A stretch of DNA of 64,000 nucleotides from positions 65,718,080-65,782,079 of the forward strand of contig NC_082694.2 in the NCBI RefSeq assembly GCF_949987515.2. Reading direction: 5' to 3'. Below, in pieces: positions 23,426 through 34,706 of this stretch. A program made the position numbers and the translations under genes. The notes below the pieces were generated by a model. The model did no database searches, had not been told where the DNA came from, and saw nothing but the letters and a program-made list of their open reading frames with translations. How positions within the stretch are numbered: position 1 is the first letter of the stretch; each line of letters begins with the position of its first letter. Origin of the DNA: Delphinus delphis. Taxonomy: Eukaryota > Chordata > Mammalia > Artiodactyla > Delphinidae.

Positions 23426-25424
23426 TAATATTCTGTTTCTACCAGGGCCCAGAAGCACGTCCTGGCATATACTTCCTTGCCTCAGTGGCATCTATAACCT
23501 TGCTACATAGCCCTGTGGTTCTATGCTTCAGCTCCTCTTTTGGGTCTTTCCAGAAGCTACATACAGTGTTTTTCTCTACGACAGATACCTCTGGTACCAT
23601 GGGCTCTGCCAAGTTGTATGCCCTAAGTGTCAGAGCTGCTTGACCTTCCGTGGAGCCCATTTTTGTTCTGGGTCTCTTAAAACTAGCAGACTTTGAAGTT
23701 ATCTGATAAATGGGTAGGAACAGTATTCCCAAGTGTGGAATATGCTGACTGCAAAACCTGAAGAGACCTAGCGCGTGCTATGCTTCTCGTTCAGTGGAGA
23801 AGGTGCAAGGTGCAATCCCATGCCTTTTGCTTTGGAGGGGATGTCCCAACAGTCCCCAGATCCTGGGATCCCTAAAACTTCAGCCATAGGTCAAGCCCTT
23901 GCATCTTCATAGGGTGCATCTCCCATCTTCTGCAGCACGTGTGTCCTACCTAGACTTCAAAGGTCCTTGCTAGTTCCATTCATCTAGCTTGATTAACATG
24001 ATGCCATCCATATAATGGACGAATGTGATGTTCTAAGGTATGTCCGGATAGTCCGGGGCCCTTTGGATGACACTGTGACAGAGAATTAACACAGCCCTGG
24101 AGCTAGCCTATGAATGTATATTGTCCATTTCATATGAATTTCAGTGAATTTCTGATCTTCCTTCCTGATGGGTATTGAAAGAAAAGCATTCACCAGGTCA
24201 GTGGCTATGACCCAAGGCTGTGTCACTCTGTTCTAGCAGATATACCGCAAATGACCCAGCAGCTTTACTCGTGCCCACCACCTGGTTAGGTTTGTAGTAG
24301 TTTATTGTCATCTGCCATAATCCGTCCGGTCTTTGCCTTGGCCAGGATGGTGATTTAAATGAGCATTGATAGGCATCGCCACCTTGGCATTTTTTAAGCT
24401 TTGTGGGTGGCACTAATTCTCCAGGGAGAATGGGATTTCGGGGTCTTCCACGTGTCCTTTCCTATCACAGCGGCTCCTGTACTACAGGTCAGAGAATCAA
24501 CGTGGTATTTCTGCTAACTAAATTTGTCCTTTCCAGTTTTATATTGAAGAACCAGGGAAATGACCACCAGGTAGGTCTGTGGATCCAGTCAACCCACTGT
24601 GAGACTAATGTGGGCCAGGCCCGCATTTCTTAGCTGACCTCTCTTTGCCCGCAGTCCAGCAGGGGGACTTTGATGGCATATTGGGTCACAAGGTGTCAGT
24701 AACAAATTAGACCCTGTGATTGATAGTCCTCAAGAGACCTGGCTATGGTTACCTTTTTGAAAGAAGACCGACTTTTTTCTCCACCAGATTCCACAGCAGC
24801 CACCTGATTCCACAGTTTTTATAGGTGCGATTTCCCTCAGACTCCTTCAACACCAGTTGCATTGCACCAGCCAGGGCACACGCTTTGACCTGTATCCTGG
24901 CTGGTCCATCACCAGGCTGTTGGAAAAAGCCACTGCCACAGCTTCTTCCACCCACAGCCAGTGTTGGGGTCCTATGGCCATCCAGCCAGCATGTTATCCA
25001 CCTCCTTAGCGGCTGATCCTGGACGCAGAGCCTGAGGCAGGGATCCCTGTGGAAGTGGTTTACTTGGGACATGCCTCCAAGAGGAGGGACCTCAGGGAAG
25101 CAGGACCGCTGGAGACGTGCTTTAGCCTGGTCCTGCTGGGAGCCCTGGATTAGGACCTGCTTCAGAGTTGGTCCGACTTTCATGCAGGAGGGCTGGCCTT
25201 GGGTCCCCCGTGCCAGTTAGTCACTGGCTTCTCGGGTACTCCCAGGAGGGGACCCTGCCAGACTCCTACTCACTGGGGTGAATTCTCTGGAAAAGGAGAC
25301 AGCTCTGAGTCATTAGCTCATCAGCAGCGAGGAGTCAGTGGAGGGAAGAGTGTCCTGAGCCCAGGAAAAGGCTCAGGGTGGGACAGTAATAGCACCTCTG
25401 GCACCTTGGATCCTCTCTACGGAC

Positions 25425-25541
25425 CTGCTGTTCTAATCTCGTTTTACCAATAAGGAAACTGAGGCACAAAGTGGTTTGGTAATATTTCAAGGGTCACCTA
25501 ACAAGTAAGAATCCAAGCTGGGCTTTGAACCCACATTCTCT

Positions 25542-25542
<1 letters not shown>
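25425..25542 (-). repeat. MIR SINE, reverse
   Basis: aataaggaaactgaggcaca, gggtcacctaacaagtaaga and gggctttgaacccacattct follow the reverse MIR order. The (AC)n run starts at its end. Confidence 0.85.

Positions 25543-25614
<72 letters not shown>
25543..25614. repeat. (AC)36 microsatellite
   Basis: 72 bases of uninterrupted AC, the longest simple repeat in the window; likely length-variable. Confidence 0.99.
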
Positions 25615-25617
<3 letters not shown>

Positions 25618-25734
25618 TGCCCTAGTCTGGGCACAGCAGGAGCAGGACTGGCTGGCATTGGTGGAATGGACTTAAGTAAGGGGTTAGGAGCACAATTAGT
25701 ACCTCAGTGGTCCATGGATTTGGACAGATGCATC

Positions 25735-26480
25735 CTTTTTTTTTAAACAACTTTTTATTTTAAAATGATTTTAGACTTGTAGAAAAGTTGCAAAAATAGT
25801 ATGGAGAATCCTATATCCTTCACCCAGCTTCTCCTAATATTAACATCTTATATAACCATAGTATTATATAATTATCAAAACCAGGAAATTAACACTGGAA
25901 TGATATCCTTAACTAAACTAAAGACCTACCATGAACTAAACTACAGTTTAAAACTTCCCCAGTTTTTCCACTAACGTCCTTTGTCTCTTCCGGCATCCAA
26001 TTCCAGATCCCACATTGCCTTTGATTGTTCTGTCTCCTTAGTCTCCTTTAATCTGTGACAGTTTCTCTCTTTCCGTGTCTCCAGTGCCCTTGACACTTTG
26101 AAGAGTACCAGCGAGTCTCTCGATTGGGTTTGTCTGATGTTTTCTCCCGACCAGATGGAGGTTCTGTGCTTTGGGTGAGGATGCTGCAGAGGCCATATTG
26201 AGCCCTTCTCGGCACATCATTTCAGGGGATACACGCTGTCGATGTGTCTTACGAGCGTGGTGTTAACCTCGATCCCTTGGCTAAGGTGGTGTCTGTCCAG
26301 CTTCTCCATTGTAAAATGTCATTTTTTCCTCTTTGTAATTAATAAAAAATCTTAGAGGGATATACTTTGAGACTCTGCAAGTATCCCGATTTGACTCTGG
26401 TTTTAGGATCGATGGATGCAGTTTTTATTGCCGTTTTCTGGACTCCCTTAATAAGGTGGAGTTGGCTTCTTTCAGCAGTT
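25735..26480 (-). mobile_element. Old L1 3' region, antisense
   Basis: aaaatgattttagacttgta, gaaaagttgcaaaaatagta, ccttcacccagcttctccta, accaggaaattaacactgg and cctttgattgttctgtctcc are the reverse of an L1M-type 3' UTR. The 3' end faces left (poly-T at 25735). Confidence 0.85.
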
Positions 26481-27300
26481 CCCTTATCAGGAGTGTAGTC
26501 CTGGGGCTCCGAGCAGGTTGAAGGCAGCTACCACCAGCTCTCTCTGCAGGCAGCGAGCTGACGCTCCTTTATGGCTATCGGATCGGTGCTTCAGTCCTTT
26601 CCTGCTTCCTTTCCTTCTCCTGGTGCCCTCCCCTGCTCACTTCAGTCTCCTGTTCCTGGCCTTGCTCCCTCCTTCCTCTGATTTGCTTGTTGAGTCAGTT
26701 GAGGCCACAGGGACATCATATGGGGCCTGCAGCCTGCCCAGAGCTCTGTACTCTACACTTGCAGTCAACCAGAGAACTTCCAGATCGACTCCCACCCTCT
26801 TCCTTCACAGATGAGGAAAGACACAGACAGGTTGAGAGGAATACGTGGGTGCCAGTGCCGGGTCTAGAACTCGGCTTCCTGACCTCCGTGCGCTCTGTTC
26901 CCCAGGGTGCCCCATCCCTCAGGGCTGGTCCTGCAGTGGTCGCCCGGGACGGCCAGGAGAAGGTGGCGGCTGGCTGGCAAGCTGGAACCACACTGCCCCT
27001 CAGCCTGCTGTCACCTGCCGGGAAGTCTGGCTTCCCGTTCTGGCTTCTCTTCCTCAGTCCTGAGAAAGGGGGCTGTTCTCTGCCTGGTTGGAAACTGGGG
27101 GCCCCACGCCTCTCTGTGGAGACGCTTCTCCCTGTTTTGGAGCACTGGGACAGGGACCTTTGTGAAAGCCCAGCATCTTCCATGAGTATCCAGACCCAGA
27201 GCAGTGGTTCATCCTCTTGCCTCTTTGCGGGGAGCGTTGAGGTGGCGGTGCTCACTTTCATTCCCATTTTCACCCTCATCTTCGGTCTCCTTCACCTCTT
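26480..27300. other. Intronic sequence with one MIR piece
   Basis: Long open frames occur on both strands here (26687-27394 plus; 26716-27279 minus) but partly run through a MIR and have no recognisable domain. I treat them as chance. Confidence 0.45.
26795..26905 (-). repeat. MIR SINE fragment, reverse
   Basis: cttcacagatgaggaaagac, acagacaggttgagaggaat and ccgggtctagaactcggctt match the reverse MIR. Confidence 0.7.
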
Positions 27301-27485
27301 AGTGAACAGTTATTATGTGCAAGTCACTGCTTTATATATATTTTTTCATTTAATCCTTAAACCCTATGAGATGGGCATGAGTCTCCCCATTTGACAGGTG
27401 AAGGAACTGAGGCTCAAACAGGTTAAGTAGCTTCCTCCAAATCACACAAATAGTGAGTGGTAGAGCTGGCATCAGAGCCCAGGTC
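27300..27485 (-). repeat. MIR SINE, reverse
   Basis: tcatttaatccttaaaccct, ccccatttgacaggtgaagg, aactgaggctcaaacaggtt and agagctggcatcagagccca follow the reverse MIR. Confidence 0.85.
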
Positions 27486-27559
27486 TTGAGAAAAATTAGG
27501 TCTATTTTGGTTCCTTATCAGCAGCTTTTATGATAGCTTACAGAGATAAAAGCCTGAAG

Positions 27560-28870
27560 CCATTATCCACATTATTATTATTTTCAGATTGTCAGAGTCG
27601 GTAACATTTTCACAGTATTATATGACCGTTGCCATAGCTGTTTCGTTTTAATTCCATAATTAAATAGATTCATTGTGCCCCTTGTTCTTATAGTCCATTC
27701 CTGGGCTTTTCTTTTTTTTTTTTGCGGTACGCGGGCCTCTCACTGCTGTGGCCTCTCCTGTTGCGGAGCACAGACTCTGGACGCGCAGGCTCCGCGGCCA
27801 TGGCTCACGGGCCTAGTCACTCCGCGGCACGTGGAATCTTCCCGGACTGGGGCACAAACCCTTGTCCCCTGCATCGGCAGGCGGACTCTCAACCACTGCG
27901 CCACCAGGGAAGCCCGGGCTTTTCATTTTGAACCATTTCTTCATTGGCTGGATGTTATCATTTAGTAGATTCTTCAAAATGGGCTCAGAGGTGCTGTGAT
28001 CCCCAAGGTCTTTGACAGTGGGAACGTCAGTCTCTCGCCTTCCACGCTTGAACAGGTTAAGATGCTCTCGGGTCATACCTGGAGTTAGCCTTTGTGGCTG
28101 TTCCTTCACTGGCATCTGTGGATGAATGTTGCTCTGGGGAAGTTTGAAGTCAGCAAACATTCTTCCTTTTGTAGATGAGAAGCTGTCTTGTTTGTTCTGC
28201 CTGGATGCTTGATGATTTCTGTCTCAGTCGTCCAAGTTCGATACCTAAATCAGGAACCATCTCTGGGTCAATTGTTCTGTATCAATTTTTTGTGGAACGT
28301 GGCATGCTCTTTTGCTGTACAGATTCCATTTTTTATTCATTTCAGGGGCTTTTTTTTTTAAAGGATGAATACCTTTTGGGCGTTTCACCTGTGTCTCGCC
28401 TTCAGGTTCGCTGGTTTTCTGATGTCGGGTCACCTTTGCTGTTTCTGCATGGTTTTTTCTCTCCTCTAGTTGCTTCAATAAATTGAGCTTTTCTCCTTTG
28501 CAGTCACAGTGACTCACCCAAGGACCCACTGCTACTGGGTGGCAGACGGGGATGGAACCCTTTAGTTTGAAATGAGATTTTCTGCTTCATCTGCTACTTG
28601 GAATTTCTACATTTATTTACTGGTTCTGCAAAAGCATTTAGTGGTTCTCGATTTTATAATCCTTCATTTTGTTTCTTTGTTTTATCATCTGATCTTCTAG
28701 CTCTTATTAAATTCATATTCTTAAGTTGTTCTATGGTACAAAGCGTGTTTGGGTAATTTCTTTCTGTTCCTTAGGTTATATTTTCTTTCAGACTGGGGTT
28801 TTTGGTTTATGTGTATGTGCAGTGGGATTTTTAATTTTTTTTCATGCTATGCTCCATTTCTTTGTTCGTT
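27560..28870 (-). pseudogene. Decayed coding-like stretch, processed-pseudogene candidate
   Basis: I do not recognise the parent gene. On the minus strand 28529-28245 is open and reads LLKQLEERKNHAETAKVTRH and then QKTSEPEGETQVKRPKGIHP. After a stop and frame change, the frame continues near 28160-27930 (PQRLTPGMTREHLNLF, GDHSTSEPILKNLLNDNIQP). Farther 5' (about 28740-28600) ELEDQMIKQRNKMKDYKIEN looks like a coiled coil. The lysine/glutamate-rich, low-complexity-free composition is protein-like, yet stops and shifts break it and there are no splice signals between blocks. That suggests a retrocopy of a coiled-coil protein. SINE copy B interrupts its 3' side. It could instead be an unknown transposon ORF. 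Confidence 0.4.
27712..27915 (-). mobile_element. CHR-type tRNA-derived SINE, copy B (minus)
   Basis: Poly-T, then tgcggtacgcgggcctctca, ending ccaccagggaagccc. Flanks gggcttttc at 27703-27711 and 27916-27924 are a perfect 9-base duplication. It lies inside the coding-like stretch. Confidence 0.95.
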
Positions 28871-30185
28871 TTTGTTCATCTCCTCCCACCCCCCGAATTC
28901 CCCAATGACATTTGCATCATTGCCATGCAGTATGTTTTCAATTTGCCTTTCCTACTGACCCTGACTTAGGGTGAGTCAGTTCTTGACCCCTTTCCCAGAA
29001 TGTCTGGGCTTGTTCATTTTCTCCACCAGGAGTAGTTTGAGGGCTGGGGGTTCTGTGTTCCGTCCACTTTTCTGCAGCCTGAGAGCCTTGGCTGGGGTGA
29101 GAATGGAAGTGGAGAGCTGGCCCGAGGCTGGGAGTAGTCTTCATTAGGACGCCCAGCCTCTCTCCTAGATGCCAGGAGTCAGAGGGAAAACCCTTGCTCC
29201 TACGTCTATGCAGTTTGGGAGAAGAAGGCCCAATACACAGGTAATTATAGTAAGTGCCATGATGTAAGAGGAGGGGCCCCTTTCAGATGGCAGGGACCCG
29301 ATTTTCTCAACTTACTTTCAGTACTAGTGGTGGCAGTTTAAGGTAAGGATACCAATTTTGTGGGGACTGGAATTAAGGACTTGCAGGCCATGGTAAGGAC
29401 CTTGGCCTTTATTCTGTCGATAGGATCCAACTATGTATTTCAGAAAAGTCACTCCAGCAGCAGCATGAAAATTAAATATGGATCTGAAGACTTAACATCC
29501 CCAAAGCATATCTGTTGGTCAGCTCCGCGAAGAGGCCAAGAAGATAACCTTTTGTACTTGGAGCTGGGGCAGCATGGAGTAGAGACTTTCCTGAGACAGG
29601 CTGACATCCCTCCACCCGTCTTTATATGTTCCCCACTTCAGACACCCTCAGCTTTGGGGCAGCAGCTGAAGACACCCCGCTTCTCTTCCCAGGGCTCTTC
29701 CCTCGTGGGCCTCTGGGGGTGTTTTCTAGAGCTGTCCAGATGACAGCCAGGCCCAGGGGCTGCACATCGGGATAATAGATCTCAAGGTTGTTGTGTTTTC
29801 CCAGCGCAGCACAGAGCAGGGCCCGATGATGCGGTCCCTCTGTGTAGCAGTCCTCATTACTGTGCTCAGCATGGGATGGGCAGAGGCTGGCAGCGCTGGG
29901 GAACTGGCTCTGGGCCCCTAAAGTATAACTTAGAGGTGGGGGGGGAAGACATCATTGATTTCTTCCCTGCCAGGTCTGCCTGCGTGAGCTCATCTTTTCA
30001 GGGAGGCACCCATACCGCTACAGCGGACTCGAAAGCCGGGTGCCTCCTAGGGTTCCATGGTGGCACTGGGTCCTTGATACTGTAAGCAGAGATTGGTATC
30101 TGTGTCTACACAGACATTTCTGTGGGGAGAAGGGCTTCCATCATGTTGAAAAGGGGGCCATCTGTCCTCAAAATAGTTAAGAAGG
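28870..30185. other. Intronic sequence with one short old-repeat piece
   Basis: Apart from 29340-29480 nothing could be named. Confidence 0.4.
29340..29480 (+). repeat. Old purine-rich dispersed repeat, short copy
   Basis: aggccatggtaaggaccttg followed by gcctttattctgtcg matches the aaggactttggcttttactc-like block of the family near 14.9 and 30.9 kb. Confidence 0.5.
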
Positions 30186-30310
30186 CCTGCTCTAAGTCCT
30201 ACATTTGACAAGTGGGGAGACTAACCAGAGACCCAGTGAGTAGAAGTGATTTACCCAAGGACACAAGGTAGTGGCAGAGGCAGATCTAAAAGCCTGATCT
30301 CCTGGCTCCT
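30185..30310 (-). repeat. MIR SINE, reverse
   Basis: acaagtggggagactaacca, gtgatttacccaaggacaca and ggcagaggcagatctaaaag match the reverse MIR. Confidence 0.7.
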
Positions 30311-30394
30311 TCCGGGAATCCTCACTACATCTCTGGTGGGATCACTTCCTGCCCCATGGACACACGATGTTGTCTTCACTTTACCAACAAATGA

Positions 30395-30570
30395 AGTTGT
30401 AGCTACCGTTGACGGAGTGCTTAGTGTGTGCACGGCACAGTGCTCAGTGCTTCATTTAGTCTGTTTGTTCACAAAACAGAATCATGATTTTACAGAATAG
30501 GCAGCTGAAGCTCACTCAGAGAGGTTAATCACTCACCCAAGATAGACAGTAACTGGAGGACAGAGATGGT
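30395..30570 (-). repeat. MIR SINE, reverse (second)
   Basis: gcttagtgtgtgcacggcac, agtgctcagtgcttcattta, atgattttacagaataggca and ctcagagaggttaatcactc follow the reverse MIR. Confidence 0.8.
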
Positions 30571-30739
30571 ACACTCAGCTCTTTGGGGGCATCCATTCTA
30601 CCCACCCCCACCTCCCATCTGTTTGTACTCCTGTCTCAGTGTGGCCCAGGCCAGGACTTCCCCCTCCCTGCAGTGTTCTCTGACGGGCCCAGCCCTGGCT
30701 GTTTCTTCCTTTCTCTGGATAGGCAGGACCACTGTAAGT

Positions 30740-30905
30740 TCTTCGTCGGCAGATGGTCTGGGTTCAACTCTCAGTCCTGCTACTTCCCTGATGGCTTCCC
30801 TTGAGCGTATGTACTTCTCCTCTGTAGCTCTGCTTATATATGACGTGGGAATAATAATACCCAGATCTTGGGGATTTTAAGAGGATTAAATGAGATAATT
30901 AACAT
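30740..30905 (+). repeat. MIR SINE
   Basis: tctgggttcaactctcagtc, ctgctacttccctgatggct, gacgtgggaataataatacc and gaggattaaatgagataatt follow the MIR order. Confidence 0.85.
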
Positions 30906-31264
30906 CCATCGAGTCATTTATTCAACAAATATTGGAGAATCTACCATGAGCCATGCAATATGCCAACAGTGCTGAGCAAAACAGACCAGCTCCTGCTTTC
31001 AAGAAGGGTGTGGCCAAGGTGCAGAGGCACACATGAAATATATACTTAGACCAATGTACCTGATACAGGCTGTGATTTCCCAGTTCTGTAAAAGAGACGT
31101 GTAAGTTCCTAGGAGAGTATAGGAGGGACTTTATGCAGCCTCAAGATGCATGGAGGCCCTCTTTAAAGATGTAACACTTAGTTTGAGAGCCAATGGATGA
31201 AGAGGAGTGATCAGGTGAAGAATATTCCAGGTAGAAAGCACGGCAGGCATGGAGGCCTGAGATG

Positions 31265-31712
31265 GTGTATTCATTTGTAAGAACTGCCGTAACAAAATAC
31301 CACAGACTGGGTGGCTTAAACTACAGACGTTTATTTTCTTAAAGTTCTGGAGGCCTAAAGTCTGAGGTCAAGGTGTTGACAGTGCTGGTTTTTCCTGGGG
31401 CCTCGCTCCTTGGCTTGCAGATGGCCACCTTCTCATCATGGTCTTTTCTTGGTAGGAGGGCACCCCTGGTGTCTCTACCTCTTTTTATAAGGACACCAGT
31501 CATATGGGATTAGGGCTCCACTCTGATGACCTCTTTTTAACCTAATCACCTCTTTGAAAGCCCTGTCTCCAAATGCAGTCACATGGATCAGGGCGCACCC
31601 CAATAACCTCATTTAACCATAACTACCTCGCTAAAGGCCCCATCTGCAAACACAGTTACACTCTTGAGGTATTGGAGACGTTAACAGATGAATTTTGGGA
31701 GACCAGAATTCA
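31265..31712 (-). mobile_element. ERVL-MaLR solo LTR (MLT1/MST type), reverse
   Basis: On the + strand: aactgccgtaacaaaatacc, acagactgggtggcttaaac, cttaaagttctggaggccta, ccaaatgcagtcacatgg and gatgaattttgggagacc, which is the reverse complement of a MaLR LTR. No internal retroviral sequence. It splits old-repeat copy 4. Confidence 0.8.
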
Positions 31713-32471
31713 GATGGGAAAGAGCGTGACTTGTTCTACAAGCTGAAGACAGGCCAGTGTGACTGGAGCGTAGTAAACAAAGAGGGAAAGGGAGACAGGA
31801 GTGAGGCTGCAGAATTTGTGGAGCCACGTCAGGCAGGGCTCGGAGGGCTACGGTACAGAGTGCGGATGGTATTCTGAGTGCAGCGGGGAGCCACTGGAGG
31901 GGTTTTGTGTCCGAATGGGAGAGAGAGGATCAGGTGTCATTTTAAGAAGGTAACTCCTGAAAATGGATTGTTGGGGCCCAAAGTAGAAATACGGAGTTGG
32001 GGCCTATTGCAGTCAGTATTTCAGAAAGGAGTCAGTGGTGGTGGGCGTGGTTGTAGAGATGGGGATGGTCGTGGGGAAGGATGGAGACACGTGGTGGAGG
32101 CTGCATCCATAGGACATGGTGGTGGGTGGGGTACAAGCGATCAGAGTGAAGATGAGGGTGAGAGAGAAGGAATGTGAAGGATGACTCAGATTCCCAGTTG
32201 AGCAGCTGCACGGGTGCTGGTGCTGTTTCCTCACAGGGGACAGACTGGAGGAGGTGCCGGTTGTGATGGGAGGATCACGAGTTCCACATGGGACCTACTC
32301 AGCGTGAGATGCTTGTGAGACACCCGGGTGGGCATGGCAAGCAGGCATCTATTTAATCTAGACGTGAGCTCAGAAGAGATCTGGGCTGGAAAGATATCAT
32401 GGGAAATATCCACCTGTAGAAGGCTTTGAAGACACAGGAATGGAAGCAGTCACCTGTGATGAGCATATAAT

Positions 32472-32483
32472 GGGGGGGGGGGG
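32472..32483. repeat. Poly-G run
   Basis: Twelve consecutive G after catataat. Confidence 0.95.
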
Positions 32484-32599
32484 ATTAAATCCACAGGCAA
32501 TTCCAAGATTTAGAAGCCAGGGAGGAGGAGAGGCCAGCAAAAGAGGTGGGGAAGAGGGCAGAGGATGAGGAAAAGCCCAAGAAAGAGGGCTCCTGGGAG

Positions 32600-34106
32600 C
32601 CAAAAGACAAGGGCACCTGAAGGGGGGTGTCCCCGGTGGGATAGATGCTGCTGAGGGACCAAGGAAGAGGCACGTGCCGCATCCTCGCTCAATGCTGGGC
32701 AGCCAGCGGGCTCCCGATCGACATGGGATCCTTTTCCTCGCCACTCTCTCCGTCTTAATTTGTTCCTGTATTTCTGAATATCTATTGCCTTTTCCCTCAG
32801 ATGACAGTAGGAACCCAAGAAATAATGAATAAATGAATGAAGATGTGAATGACAAGGGCAGCTGTGACGGGTGGTCTCCGGGGTGAGGTGCAACTCCCCT
32901 CATCTCCTCTCCTGCAGCCCTGGGCATTGATTTTGTCCCAAGGCTAGGCTGGCTGCAAGATTCCTGGGCCCTGATGGCTCCCGTCTAGCACAGGGCCCTC
33001 TGGGGAGCCACTTCGCATGCTCATCAGGCATCCTGGCCTGAGCAGGACCGAGACAGTCCCCTTGGCTGCTGGGGCCGGGAACCGCCTCCCTCAGCAGGTC
33101 GCTGGAGTCCCTGTCGGCTTCCCCCCACCCGCCCAGCGGTGTCGACTGCACTGTAATCACACAAGTATGATTCCATTAAAATGTCACATTTGGAGAAATC
33201 CATATAAACAAAGCATTAACAAGTGCTTGAAAATAGTAGTCTTTACTGCTAATGACCTACTTTGTCTATGCACCCACCGTACCCTCCTGCCATCCCCAGG
33301 GCTGCCGCTTTCCCCAGCCTCGCTTTCAGAGGCAGACCAGAAGGTACAGTTGTGCCTGCTGCCTGGAAAGCCTTAATGTTTAATGTGCTGGGAGAGGCTC
33401 TTTGATGCGTGTGTCCGAAGTTGGCCAGGCCGGGGGGAGCCCGGCACTGAGCCACTTACCAGATGAGACAAGAGGATGCCACACTGGCCTACCACCCCGC
33501 TGCCCTCTGCACTGCCCCCGGCAGACCTAAGATCCTGATGGTGGAAGAACCCATGGAGAGAATCTGGTCCTTGGGAAACTGAAGAAAGAGGATGGTGTTG
33601 AAAAACTTGAGGGTCGGATTCATGCCATTGGCTTTGACTCCCTCCTCTCGGGAAGAGATTGAACCTGAGACTTAGTGTAAGGCCTTGCAGGAGGAAAGGG
33701 TCCTGCCCGGCGGCTGTGGGCCAGAGTGAGTCCAAGCTAAGAAGGTAGGTGGGTGGAGAGGCACGGGGTGAGAGGGCTTTGATAGTTTTTACCTCATTCC
33801 CAGGACAGTGCTCTGGAAAAGTGGAGATATTGACTTTTCTTTGTCACCAGAGTCTAATTTTAGTGCACTAAGGAAATGGATTACTTAAAGGAATCTTGTA
33901 GTGAGTGCTCTTAGGCAGTAGGACATAAACCAAAACAGCTCTGGCCAAGTGATTAATCTCTTCCTGATGTATCTCAATTGCAAAACCGGATCCCCAGAGA
34001 GACCCGTCTGTGGTTAAAGTCAGAGTAAGCTTTATTCTGAAGAAGCGAAAGAGAAGACCACTGTGGGTTAAAAGATGTTGAATTAGAGGATTGGCGATGT
34101 TTTATT
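32600..34106. other. Intronic sequence, possible conserved block
   Basis: 33140-33265 (gtatgattccattaaaatgt, aaatccatataaacaaagca, tttactgctaatgacctact) is non-repetitive and AT-rich. Nothing else named. Confidence 0.3.
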
Positions 34107-34706
34107 TTTGTTTTTATTGAAGTGTAGTTGATTTACAATGTTGTGTTAGTTACTGCTGTACAGGAAAGTGATTCAGTTATACATTTACATATATATATAT
34201 ACATTCATATATATATATTTTTTTCCACTGTGGTTTATCTTAGGATATTGAATCTCTGTGTTATACAGTAGGACCTTGCTGTTTATCCATTTCATATATA
34301 ATAGCTTACATCCGCTAACCCCAGCCTCCCACTCCATCCCTCCCCAACCCCGTCCCCCTTGGCAACCACCAGTCTGTTCTCTATGTCCATGAGTCTGTTT
34401 CTGTTTCGTAGATAGGTTCATTTGTGTCAAAACTCTAACTCAAAAAGATACAGGCACCCCCTATGTTCACAGCAGCACTATTCACAGTCGCCGAGACATG
34501 GAAACAACCTAAATGTCCATTGACAGAGGAATGGGTAAAGAAGATGTGAGATATATATACAATGGAATACCACTCAGCCATAAAAAAGAACAAAATAATG
34601 CCATTTGCAGCCACATGGATGCAACTGGAGATTATCATGCTAAGTGAAATAAGTCAGAAAGAGAAAGGCAAATACCATATGACAGCACTTATATGTGGAG
34701 TCTTAA
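34107..34706 (-). mobile_element. L1 insertion with inverted 5' part
   Basis: 34107-34430 is the L1 3' UTR in reverse (tttattgaagtgtagttgat, aaagtgattcagttatacat, tacagtaggaccttgctgtt). 34436-34706 is the preceding ORF2 end in forward orientation (acaatggaataccactcagc, atgacacagatgag). In an intact L1 these blocks are adjacent and co-linear, so the copy has a 5' inversion. The tail faces left. Confidence 0.85.

Larger units (their letters stand above)
21370..25200 (-). mobile_element. ERV-L-type endogenous retrovirus relic (pol), antisense
   Basis: Read on the minus strand, 24400-23960 aligns in order with an ERV-L reverse transcriptase. A WQMTINYYKPNQVV-like block is followed by FAVYLLEQ, then the catalytic site at 24014-24003, which reads YMDG: the second aspartate of the usual YxDD is replaced by glycine. 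An amber stop lies at 24035-24033. RNase H-like sequence follows at about 23700-22620 and integrase-like sequence to about 21660. Sequence upstream of the polymerase (25180-24750) and downstream of the integrase (21660-21370) is also consistent. I saw no flanking LTRs. Two later insertions split it. The copy is dead, with many stops and frameshifts. Boundaries are approximate. Confidence 0.75.
30910..32600 (+). repeat. Old purine-rich dispersed repeat, copy 4, split by an LTR
   Basis: catttattcaacaaatattg, gaagaatattccaggtagaa and ggcatggaggcctgaga precede the LTR at 31265-31712. gtggagccacgtcaggc, agccactggaggggttttgt and aggtgtcattttaagaaggt follow it. The family order is kept across the insertion. 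The right end is vague. Confidence 0.7.

Noticed and set aside
24749..25183. 144-codon minus-strand frame as a possible new gene
   Set aside because: Its position directly upstream of the ERV-L reverse transcriptase on the same strand makes a retroviral gag-pro remnant the simpler reading.
25543..25614. Repeat array considered as CRISPR-like
   Set aside because: It is a dinucleotide run with no spacers, in a mammalian intron. No CRISPR array is present in the window.
26687..27394. 235-codon plus-strand open frame, opposed by a 187-codon minus-strand frame
   Set aside because: Both pass through a reverse MIR and the two strands are open at once, which points to composition rather than coding.
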